Origin: Xanthomonas sp. DAR 80977
Lineage (GTDB): Bacteria > Pseudomonadota > Gammaproteobacteria > Xanthomonadales > Xanthomonadaceae
Assembly (NCBI RefSeq): GCF_041240605.1
Contig: NZ_CP162487.1
Location: 5,418,840 to 5,482,839, forward strand
Direction of reading: 5' to 3'
Length of the DNA: 64,000 nt
Shown: piece by piece, positions 1 to 7,328 of the stretch
Layout of the letters: every line of letters begins with the position of its first letter
Position numbering within the stretch: position 1 is the stretch's first letter
Notes under the pieces: generated by a model
Told to the model about the DNA's origin: nothing
What the model saw: only the letters and a program-made list of their open reading frames with translations
Databases searched by the model: none
Position numbers and translations under genes: made by a program

Positions 1-147
1 GTAGCGCAACCATAGATCGTAGCCGTCCTCGGCCTGCGCCACGGCGATCGGCACCAGAAGCGCCAGCCACAGGCAGGCGCTGCGCAGCCAATCGCCACGT
101 GCCGCATGCCGGCGCTGCGGCGCGCGCGACCGTGCGCCGCCGCTCAT
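1..147 (-). CDS. Alpha-glucuronidase (GH67), N-terminal fragment
   Basis: This is the first 49 codons of a gene that runs off the left edge of the window. The minus strand reads from ATG at 147 without a stop. It has a hydrophobic export segment around residues 20-38 ending in VAQA, followed by EDGYDLWLRY. A mature start of the type GYDLWLRY is characteristic of GH67 alpha-glucuronidases, which remove 4-O-methylglucuronic acid from xylo-oligosaccharides. It is divergent from the LacI regulator next to it and close to xylA, which fits a xylan-degradation locus. The call rests on a short segment and on context; no catalytic residue is visible. Confidence 0.75.
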   Translation of the reverse strand, partial: MSGGARSRAPQRRHAARGDWLRSACLWLALLVPIAVAQAEDGYDLWLRY

Positions 148-329
148 GCGCGCCCCCTTGGGCGCGATGCCGGCGCGCAACGCCGGTCGCCGCCCACCCG
201 GCTTCCCGGTACCATGCAGGCGTCACTCGTGTCGGGATCCACACCGTGCCGCGGCGCCGCCGCACACGGGGCTTGCGCAGGATGTCCCCGGTCGCGATCC
301 ACGCCCGCACACCAGCGAAGAGGCCCATC

Positions 330-1406
330 TTGGAGAAGGTCAGGAAATCGGTTCGCCGCAAGAGCCTCGCCGTGACCATCGACGAGGTGGCCGCACTGGC
401 CAAGGTCTCGCCGATGACCGTGTCGCGGGTGATCAACGGCCAGGGCAACGTGCGCGACAGCACCCGCGAGCAGGTCATGCGCGCGGTCGACACGCTCGGC
501 TACACGCCGAACCTGGCGGCCAGCGCGCTGGCCGCCGCACAGAGCACGCGGGTCGCGCTGATCTACAGCAACCCCAGCGGCGCCTACCTGGGCGAACTGC
601 TGGTCGGCGTGCTGCGCGCGGCCTCGCGCACCTCGATCCAGGTGGTGATGGACTACTGGGACGACCTCGGCGCCGAGGCCGAGCGCAAGGCCGCGCGCAA
701 GCTGGCCAAGAGCGGCGTGGCCGGGGTGATCCTGCCGCCGCCGCTGTGCGAATCGGACGCGGCGATCCGCGAGCTGGTGCGCGCCAAGGTGCCGGTGGTG
801 GCGATCGCCTCGGACCGCTTCAGCGACCAGGTGGCCTGCGTGCGCATCGACGAGTTCAACGCCAGCAAGGACATCACTACCTACCTGATCGCGCAGGGCC
901 ACACCCGCATCGGCTACATCGCCGGCCGCTCCAACCTGTCGGCCAGCGCGCGCCGCTTCGAAGGCTTCCAGGCGGCGCTGGCCGAGGCCGGCCTGCGCCT
1001 GGACCGGCACCTGCTGCAGCCGGGCGACTACACCTACCGCTCCGGCCTGGATGCCGCGGAAAAACTGCTGTCGCGGCGCCAGCCGCCCAGCGCCATCATC
1101 GCCAGCAACGACGACATGGCCGCCGCGGCGATCTCGGTGGCGCACCGGCGTGGCCTGGACGTGCCGCGCGACCTGTCCGTGGTCGGCTTCGACGACACCT
1201 CCGCCGCGACCACCGTGTGGCCGGAACTGACCACCATCCGCCAGCCGATCGCGGCCATGGCCGATGCGGCGATCGACATCCTGCTGCGCAGCATCCGCAG
1301 CAAGGAACGCACGGCCCGGACGAAGATCGATCATGTGCTCGCTCATCAGCTGGTCAAGCGCGATTCGGTGGCCGCGCCGGCCGCGGCGCGCGCCGGGCGG
1401 CGCTGA
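330..1406 (+). CDS. LacI-family transcriptional regulator, probable xylan/xylose regulator
   Basis: This encodes a 358-residue LacI/GalR repressor-type regulator. The N-terminal helix-turn-helix (VTIDEVAALAKVSPMTVSRV, then the hinge ending GYTPNLAASAL) lies at about residues 15-65, followed by a periplasmic-binding-protein-like sensor domain ending in the usual GFDDT and TTIRQP motifs. The start is uncertain. TTG at 330 has a good GAAGAGG ribosome-binding site, while an in-frame ATG at 282 would add 16 residues but has no clear one. It sits between the GH67 gene (divergent) and xylA (convergent, 26-base gap). The likely role is control of xylan and xylose genes through the palindrome at 3030-3043. 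That target is inferred from position and from the LacI-type symmetry of the site. Confidence 0.85.
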   Translation: MEKVRKSVRRKSLAVTIDEVAALAKVSPMTVSRVINGQGNVRDSTREQVMRAVDTLGYTPNLAASALAAAQSTRVALIYSNPSGAYLGELLVGVLRAASRTSIQVVMDYWDDLGAEAERKAARKLAKSGVAGVILPPPLCESDAAIRELVRAKVPVVAIASDRFSDQVACVRIDEFNASKDITTYLIAQGHTRIGYIAGRSNLSASARRFEGFQAALAEAGLRLDRHLLQPGDYTYRSGLDAAEKLLSRRQPPSAIIASNDDMAAAAISVAHRRGLDVPRDLSVVGFDDTSAATTVWPELTTIRQPIAAMADAAIDILLRSIRSKERTARTKIDHVLAHQLVKRDSVAAPAAARAGRR

Positions 1407-1432
1407 CGCGGCGGCGGCCGGCGGGGTCCGCA

Positions 1433-2773
1433 TCAGCGGATCAGGTACTGGTTGATCAGGTTCTCGTAGGCTTCCTGGCGGCCGCTGGCCTGCTTCGGCT
1501 CGCCGGCCTTGGCCGCGTGCGCGGCCAGGTCCGCCAGCGAACTGCTGCCGGCCGCGAACGCCGCGCCGGCGCCGCTGTCGAAGCTGCTGTAGCGCTCGGC
1601 GCGCCACTGCTCCAGCGGCGAGGAGGTCAGCAGCGCATGGGCAACCTCCAGCCCGCGCGCGAACGCGTCCATGCCGCCGATGTGCGCCAGGAACAGGTCC
1701 TGCGGATCGGACGACTCGCGCCGCACCTTGGCGTCGAAGTTCAGACCGCCCGGCGCCAGCCCGCCCTGCCGCAGCACCACCAGCATCGCCCCCACCGTGT
1801 CGTACAGGTCGGTCGGGAACTGGTCGGTGTCCCAGCCGTTCTGCGGGTTGCCGCGGTTGGCATCGATGCTGCCGAGCAGGCCGGCGTCGCTGGCCACCTG
1901 CAGGTCGTGCTCGAAGCTGTGGCCCGACAGCGTGGCGTGGTTGGCCTCGATGTTGAGCTTGAAATCCTGGTCCAGGCCGTGCTGGCGCAGGAAGCCGATC
2001 ACCGTGGCGCTGTCGAAGTCGTACTGGTGCTTCATCGGCTCCATCGGCTTGGGCTCGATCAGGAAGTTGCCTTTGAAGCCGATGCTGCGGCCGTAGTCGC
2101 GGGCGATGGTCAGGAAACGCGCCATGTTGTCCTGCTCGCGCTTCATCTGCGTGTTGTGCAGGCAGGCGTAACCTTCGCGGCCGCCCCAGAACACGTAGTT
2201 CTCCCCGCCCAGTTCCACCGTCGCCTCCAGCGCGGCCTTGACCTGCACCGCCGCGCGCGCGACCACGTTGAAGTCCGGGTTGGTCGAGGCGCCGTTCATG
2301 TAGCGCGGGTGCGAGAACAGGTTCGCGGTGCCCCACAGCAGCTTGATGCCGGTGTCGGCCTGGCGCTGCCTGGCGATGCCGACCATGTGCTTGACGTTCT
2401 TCTCGTACTGGCCCACGTCCTCGGCGTCCGGCGCCAGGTCCACGTCGTGGAAGCAGTAGTACGGCACGCCGAGCTTGGTGAAGAACTCGAACGCCGCATC
2501 GGCCTTGGCCTCGGCGCGGCCCAGCGCGTCGCTGCCGGCGTCCCACGGATAGGCGCGCGTGCCCGGCCCGAACGGATCGGCGCCGTTGCCGCAGAAGCTG
2601 TGCCAGTACGCCACCGCGAAGCGCAGGTGCTCGGCCATGGTCTTGTCGCCGATCTTCCTGTCGGCCTCGTAGACCTTGAACGCCAGCGGATTGTCCGAGG
2701 CCTTGCCTTCGAACGCGATGCGGCCGATGCCCGGGAAGTATTCCTTGGCGCCGATGTAGACGGAGTTGCTCAT
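1433..2773 (-). CDS. xylA: Xylose isomerase
   Basis: This encodes 446 residues, the normal length for bacterial class II xylose isomerase, which interconverts D-xylose and D-xylulose in the cytoplasm. Family signatures are present: FHDVDLAPD with the catalytic His and Asp, FWGGREGY, the metal-site stretch GHSFEHDLQ, and SIDANRGNPQNGWDTDQFP. ATG at 2773 gives MSNSVYIGAKEYFPGI, the expected N-terminus. The open frame extends further upstream, but that part looks non-coding. The ribosome-binding site is weak. The gene is convergent with the LacI regulator. Its 525-base upstream region holds the perfect TGGTAGCGCTACCA palindrome, so regulation by that LacI protein is likely (inference). Confidence 0.97.
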   Translation of the reverse strand: MSNSVYIGAKEYFPGIGRIAFEGKASDNPLAFKVYEADRKIGDKTMAEHLRFAVAYWHSFCGNGADPFGPGTRAYPWDAGSDALGRAEAKADAAFEFFTKLGVPYYCFHDVDLAPDAEDVGQYEKNVKHMVGIARQRQADTGIKLLWGTANLFSHPRYMNGASTNPDFNVVARAAVQVKAALEATVELGGENYVFWGGREGYACLHNTQMKREQDNMARFLTIARDYGRSIGFKGNFLIEPKPMEPMKHQYDFDSATVIGFLRQHGLDQDFKLNIEANHATLSGHSFEHDLQVASDAGLLGSIDANRGNPQNGWDTDQFPTDLYDTVGAMLVVLRQGGLAPGGLNFDAKVRRESSDPQDLFLAHIGGMDAFARGLEVAHALLTSSPLEQWRAERYSSFDSGAGAAFAAGSSSLADLAAHAAKAGEPKQASGRQEAYENLINQYLIR

Positions 2774-3029
2774 GGGAGGTGGAGTCCTGTCGAGTGGGAG
2801 AAGAAAGGCACGCGTTGCCGCCGGGCTGGCGCCGCGGCGGCGACTGTCGCGAAGATGGTTGGCGTTGGAAAGGCGCGCGCAGGCGCGAGCGCTGCGCCAT
2901 CGGCGTGGCCGGACCGCAAACGGGTTGCGCCGCCGATGTGGGCGCAGCGCCGGCCCCTGGTGCAAGGGCCACCCTGCCGCGTCGTTCGGCGACCGGCGCC
3001 ACAAACGCGCCGCACCATACGCGCGGTTA

Positions 3030-3043
3030 TGGTAGCGCTACCA
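3030..3043. promoter_or_regulatory. LacI-type operator-like palindrome (xyl-box-like)
   Basis: TGGTAGCGCTACCA is a perfect 14-base palindrome with the central GCGC typical of LacI/GalR operators. It lies 257 bases upstream of the xylA start and 255 bases upstream of ttcA. The Xanthomonas xylan regulon is known to use a site of this type near XylR-controlled genes. No second copy was found between the GH67 gene and the LacI regulator. The rest of 2774-3298 holds no gene I can support. Confidence 0.7.
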
Positions 3044-3284
3044 GAAACCGCGCTAAAAAAAGCTTCACTGCGGAGGGAAGCCGACGGGGCCATCAGATGC
3101 GGTTCGCAAGCCGGGGACAGGCGGACTTTACCCAGCCCATCGGCGAAACGCTTGCTGCGCTGCGCCATCGGCGTGCGCGGCGTGCGCGCCAGCACAGTGC
3201 GACATGCCGGCAGCCATGCGCCGCGTCTTGATCGCGCGCGGGTCGCGCATCCGCCCCGCGCAACGCGCTTGCGGTTGCGCCGAC

Positions 3285-3290
3285 TACAAT
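3285..3290 (+). promoter_or_regulatory. Candidate -10 element (TACAAT) of ttcA
   Basis: TACAAT ends 8 bases before the ttcA ATG at 3299, so transcription would begin at or next to the start codon. No good -35 hexamer is visible at the right distance. This suggests a leaderless mRNA. Confidence 0.4.
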
Positions 3291-3298
3291 GCGCGCCG

Positions 3299-4174
3299 AT
3301 GACCCCTACGCCGCTGCCGCTGCCGCAACGCCTCGCCGATCCCGCACCGCGCGAGCGGCGCACGCCGTCGGCGCTGGGCAAGCGCCTGTGCCGGCAGGTG
3401 GGCCAGGCGATCGCCGATTTCGGCATGATCGAAGCCGGCGACAAGGTGATGGTGTGCCTGTCCGGCGGCAAGGACAGCTACACCCTGCTGGACATCCTGC
3501 TGCAGTTGCAGCGCAAGGCGCCGGTGCCGTTCGAGCTGGTCGCGGTGAACCTGGACCAGAAGCAGCCCGGCTTCCCCGCCGAGGTGCTGCCCGACTACCT
3601 GCGCGGGCTCGGCGTGGCCTGGCACGTGATCGAGCAGGACACCTATTCGGTGGTCAGCCGGGTGGTGCCCGAGGGCAAGACCCTGTGTTCGCTGTGCTCG
3701 CGGCTGCGCCGCGGCGCGCTGTACCGCTACGCCGCCGAGAACGGGATCAGCAAGATCGCGCTGGGCCACCATCGCGACGACATCGTCGCCACCTTCTTCA
3801 TGAACCTGTTCTTCCACGCCAGGCTCGCGGCGATGGCGCCGAAGCTGCGCAGCGACGACGGCCGCCACGTGGTGATCCGGCCGCTGGCCTACGTGCGCGA
3901 GGCCGACATCGCCGACTACGCGCAGGCCCGCGGCTTCCCGCTGATCCCGTGCACGCTGTGCGGCAGCCAGGAGAACCTGCAGCGGCGCCAGGTCGGGCTG
4001 ATGCTGCAGCAGTGGGACCGCGAGCATCCCGGCCGCATCGAGCAGATCGCGCGCGCCATGGGCAACGTGCAGCCGGCGCAGCTGGCCGACCCGGCCCTGT
4101 TCGATTTCCGCGCGCTGGGCGCTGCCGAGGCCACGCCCGCCGTGGCCTGGCCGGCCGGCGACGAGGACGCGTAA
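3299..4174 (+). CDS. ttcA: tRNA 2-thiocytidine biosynthesis protein TtcA
   Basis: This encodes a 291-residue PP-loop ATPase that thiolates cytidine 32 of certain tRNAs. The ATP-binding motif SGGKDS is at about residues 56-61. The cysteine pairs of the Fe-S cluster region are visible as CSLC and CTLC, along with GHHRDD and RPLAYV, all typical of TtcA rather than TilS. The open frame is open far upstream, but only the ATG at 3299 gives the normal N-terminus. A TACAAT box 8 bases upstream suggests leaderless expression. rdgC follows in the same orientation after 132 bases. Confidence 0.95.
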   Translation: MTPTPLPLPQRLADPAPRERRTPSALGKRLCRQVGQAIADFGMIEAGDKVMVCLSGGKDSYTLLDILLQLQRKAPVPFELVAVNLDQKQPGFPAEVLPDYLRGLGVAWHVIEQDTYSVVSRVVPEGKTLCSLCSRLRRGALYRYAAENGISKIALGHHRDDIVATFFMNLFFHARLAAMAPKLRSDDGRHVVIRPLAYVREADIADYAQARGFPLIPCTLCGSQENLQRRQVGLMLQQWDREHPGRIEQIARAMGNVQPAQLADPALFDFRALGAAEATPAVAWPAGDEDA

Positions 4175-4306
4175 CGCCGCTGCCGGCGGTCCGCGGCCGC
4201 CGCTGAACCACACGATGCGGTATCCGGGCGGGAGCGATGCGACAATGCCCGCCGCCCACCCTGCGCCTGGCGCCGGGGCGTTCCGTTTCCTTCTGCTGGA
4301 TGCTCG

Positions 4307-5215
4307 ATGTTCTTTCGCAACCTGACCCTGTTCCGCTTCCCCACCACCCTCGACTTCTCCGAGATCGACAAGCTCCTGCCGGAGGTCCAGCTCAAGCCGG
4401 TCGGCCCGCTGGAAATGAGCTCGCGCGGCTTCATCTCCCCGTTCGGCCGCGACGAACGCGAAGTGCTGTCGCACCGCATCGCCGAGTTCCTGTGGCTGAC
4501 CGTCGGCGGCGAGGACAAGATCCTGCCCGGCTCGGTGGTCAACGACCTGCTCGAGCGCAAGGTCGCCGAGATCGAGGAGAAGGAAGGGCGCCGGCCCGGC
4601 GGCAAGGCGCGCAAGCGGCTCAAGGACGACCTGATCCACGAATTGCTGCCGCGCGCCTTCGTCAAGACCTCGCGCACCGACGCGATGCTCGACCTGCAGC
4701 ACGGCTACGTCGCGGTGGACACCTCCAGCCGCAAGACCGGCGAGAACGTGATGTCCGAGATCCGTGGCGTGCTGGGCAGCTTCCCGGCATTGCCGCTGAA
4801 CGCGGAAGTGGCGCCGCGCTCGATCCTGACCGGCTGGATCGCCGGCGAACCCTTGCCCGAAGGCCTGAGCCTGGGCGAGGAATGCGAGATGAAGGATCCG
4901 ATCGAAGGCGGCGCGGTGGTCAAGTGCCAGCACCAGGAACTGCGCTGCGACGAGATCGACAAGCACCTGGAAGCGGGCAAGCAGGTCACCAAGCTGGCGC
5001 TGATCCTGGACGACCACGTCTCCTTCGTGCTCGGCGACGACCTGGTGATCCGCAAGCTGAAGTTCCTCGACGGCGCCCTGGACCAGCTGGAGAACGCCGA
5101 CCAGGACGGCGTGCGCGCCGAACTGGACGCGCGCTTCGCGCTGATGAGCGCCGAGGTGCGGCGCCTGTTCCTGCTGCTGGAAGAGGCGCTGAAGCTGAGC
5201 AAGGCTGACAGCTGA
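4307..5215 (+). CDS. rdgC: Recombination-associated protein RdgC
   Basis: This encodes 302 residues, matching the usual length of RdgC, a ring-shaped non-specific double-stranded DNA-binding protein that restrains RecA-dependent recombination. The N-terminus (MFFRNLTLFRF), the SRGFISPFG motif, and KTSRTDAMLDL are family hallmarks. ATG at 4307 is the first good start. A perfect 15-base-pair hairpin lies 9 bases after the stop. ttcA lies upstream in the same direction, but the gap of 132 bases does not prove an operon. Confidence 0.95.
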   Translation: MFFRNLTLFRFPTTLDFSEIDKLLPEVQLKPVGPLEMSSRGFISPFGRDEREVLSHRIAEFLWLTVGGEDKILPGSVVNDLLERKVAEIEEKEGRRPGGKARKRLKDDLIHELLPRAFVKTSRTDAMLDLQHGYVAVDTSSRKTGENVMSEIRGVLGSFPALPLNAEVAPRSILTGWIAGEPLPEGLSLGEECEMKDPIEGGAVVKCQHQELRCDEIDKHLEAGKQVTKLALILDDHVSFVLGDDLVIRKLKFLDGALDQLENADQDGVRAELDARFALMSAEVRRLFLLLEEALKLSKADS

Positions 5216-5224
5216 GGCAAGGCC

Positions 5225-5259
5225 GGCAACCTCCCGGCGAATCGCGCCGGGAGGTTGCC
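5225..5259 (+). terminator. Perfect hairpin after rdgC
   Basis: A 15-base-pair stem (GGCAACCTCCCGGCG paired with its exact complement) closes a 5-base loop just behind the rdgC stop. No T-tract follows, so it may act as a 3'-end-protecting or Rho-assisted structure rather than a classical intrinsic terminator. Confidence 0.5.
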
Positions 5260-5360
5260 GGGCACCGGCGTGTTGTTGTCGGCGATGCCTGTGGATTGGA
5301 TCTGATGGGCTTGGGCCATCGGCCCGGACAGGAACCGGAATCGGCCGGCATGCCCGCTTC

Positions 5361-5629
5361 GTTCGTCGCGGCTGAAGCCGCTCCTACACAAGCCGCGCCC
5401 CGCTGGCCGAGGGCACTGTCGGAGGGGCTGCGGGCGGCCTCGGGCCATCAGCTCCGATCGCTGCCGAAGCCGGCCAAGTTCCCGACTCCGCTCGTGGCGC
5501 CTGAAGTCGCTCCCACAAGGGGCCGCGCGCCGGCTGGGTGCACTGTGGGAGGGACTTCAGTCCCGACTGCTGCCGGAGTCGGCCAGCTTCCCGGCTCCGT
5601 TCGTCGCGGCTGAAGCCGCTCCTACAAGG
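5361..5629. repeat. Cluster of four REP-like repeats
   Basis: Four copies of the intergenic repeat occur at about 5365-5388, 5491-5520, 5541-5572 and 5599-5629. Each is a short palindrome (such as CGGCTGAAGCCG or GGGACTTCAGTCCC) followed by CTCCTACA or CTCCCACA. Three copies point one way and one points the other. They fill most of the 546-base gap between rdgC and the next gene, where no other gene is visible. The same family recurs near 14.4, 22.3, 22.9, 27.2-27.6 and 47.9 kb. Confidence 0.85.
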
Positions 5630-5749
5630 GCCACGGCGTGCGCTGCTCGGATCCACTGGAGAACGATCCGGGGCAACCGTGACGGACATTCAGCTGAAGC
5701 ATGCAGCGCGATCGGTGCGCGCTGTCACCGTGCACGCGCGCCTGGGCGG

Positions 5750-5755
5750 TATGCT
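5750..5755 (+). promoter_or_regulatory. Candidate -10 element (TATGCT) before the YgjP-like gene
   Basis: TATGCT ends 6 bases before the ATG at 5762, again placing a transcription start at the start codon. No convincing -35 box is visible. Confidence 0.35.
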
Positions 5756-5761
5756 GTGCGC

Positions 5762-6541
5762 ATGCCCGATTTCCTCCGTCGCCTGATCGCGCCGCCTGCC
5801 GCGACCGTCGAACGCGACCTCGTCCGCCTGCGGTTGGACGAGCGCGAGATCGAGGTGCTGCGCGTGCGCGACCCGCGCGCGCGGCGGATCAAGCTCAGCG
5901 TGGACGAACGCGGTGCGCGCCTGACCCTGCCGCTGCGCGCCAGCCTGGTGTCCGGCGAGCGCTTCCTGCTCGAACACCGGCACTGGCTCGGCGAGCAGCT
6001 GGCGCGCTACCAGGACGAAGACAACGAACCGGGCCTCGAGCGCGGCGTGCCCGGCTGGTTGCCGCTGCGCGGCGAGCGCCTGCCGCTGCGCTGGAGCGAG
6101 GGCCGCTATGCGCGCCTGCAGGTCGATGCCGACGGCGCGCAGCTGCAGTTGCCGGCGCGCGCCGGCGATGCGGCGATCGCGCGCGCGCTACGCGAGTTCT
6201 ACGAGGCGCAGGCGCGCGCCGACGTCGGCCGCTGGCTGCCCAGGTACCTGCCCTCGCTGCCGCGCGCGCCGGCGCGGGTGCGGCTGAAGGTGATGTCCTC
6301 GCAATGGGGCTCGCTGGCGCCGGACGGGTCGATGGCGCTGGATCTGGCGCTGGTGCTGGGGCGCCCGTCGGCCTTCGAGTACGTGCTGGTCCACGAGCTG
6401 TGCCACCTGCTCCAGGCCAACCACTCGCCGGCGTTCTGGCGCGAGGTGGAAGCGCGGTTCCCGGCCTGGCGCGCCGAACGCGACTATTTCCACGCGCAGG
6501 GGCGGCGCCTGAAGGCGCAATTGCGGCGGCTGTTGAGCTAG
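5762..6541 (+). CDS. YgjP-like (SprT/M48-type) metallopeptidase domain protein
   Basis: This encodes 259 residues with a C-terminal zinc site HELCHLLQANHSPAFW at about residues 212-227, that is HExxH plus a third His, as in the YgjP/DUF45 family. The stretch SSQWGSLAPDGS upstream of it is also typical of the family. No signal peptide or membrane segment is seen, so it should be cytoplasmic. Members are often called M48-family metallopeptidases; the substrate is unknown. An alternative GTG start at 5756 exists. The ATG at 5762 is preferred because of the -10-like box just before it. The gene stands alone. Confidence 0.85.
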   Translation: MPDFLRRLIAPPAATVERDLVRLRLDEREIEVLRVRDPRARRIKLSVDERGARLTLPLRASLVSGERFLLEHRHWLGEQLARYQDEDNEPGLERGVPGWLPLRGERLPLRWSEGRYARLQVDADGAQLQLPARAGDAAIARALREFYEAQARADVGRWLPRYLPSLPRAPARVRLKVMSSQWGSLAPDGSMALDLALVLGRPSAFEYVLVHELCHLLQANHSPAFWREVEARFPAWRAERDYFHAQGRRLKAQLRRLLS

Positions 6542-7328
6542 GGCGTCTCGTCCGCGCCGCCGTTGCGCGCGCACGCGGCAAGGACAAGCAAGAACGCGTG
6601 AGGGCTGTTTCAGCGCGGACGACGACGTAGCGTCTGGACGCATCAGAGCGGCCCTGCGGGTTGGGCCTGTCAGGCCGGCAGCCGGGGGCGTTGTGCGACA
6701 TGGCCGCAAGCCACGCGTCGGCGCGCCGGGCGAATCCGGCGGCGTTCTCGGGAAGGGATGGTTCGGCTCGAGGCGCACGGCGCCGCAGCGGTGGACAGAG
6801 CGGAGAAGACGCAAGGAACGGGCGGGTTTCGCCTCAGCGCTGCGGAAGAAGAACTCCATGCGCAGCGCCCGGCAGGCCCCCTCTCCCCGCCTACCTCACA
6901 CCTGGCGCGACCTCCGGCGCCAGCGAACGATACGGTCCGTGCGGCGCTACGCCGGCATGTCAGGACGCCGGGATCGTGCCGCGAACGCAAGACGTATCGC
7001 GTCTATGCCTGTTGTCGGCAGGCGTGGCCGCAACTTTAGCGAAATTCTGTCTACACACAAGCGTCACGTCCGTTGTGTATGCGGCGCGTTCAGCCGCCGG
7101 CCCGGCGCGCCGATCCTGGCACCGGATCGGCGCCCGAGCGGGTCGCGCCGGGCCAGGCCTTGCGGTCCGTCAGCCGGCTGCGACCCGACCAGCGCCAGGC
7201 CGCGCGACATCGACCGCCGGCACGGCTGGGCCGCGCTGGTGCGCGGGACCGCGTCGTCGCCCGGCACGGACTCCCGCCCTCTTCCCCGCCCGTGCGCGCA
7301 CAGCCACCCGCGGGGACCAAGGACACGC
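6542..7328. other. 787-base gap without a supportable gene
   Basis: Several open frames cross this stretch on both strands, but none has a convincing start, a recognisable domain or a consistent codon pattern. It contains short inverted repeats around 6655-6680. I see no tRNA, terminator or insertion sequence. Confidence 0.5.

Noticed and set aside
6758..7039. 93-codon plus-strand ORF in the gap after the YgjP-like gene
   Set aside because: Composition is Arg/Ala/Pro-rich with no motif, and no start signal is visible.
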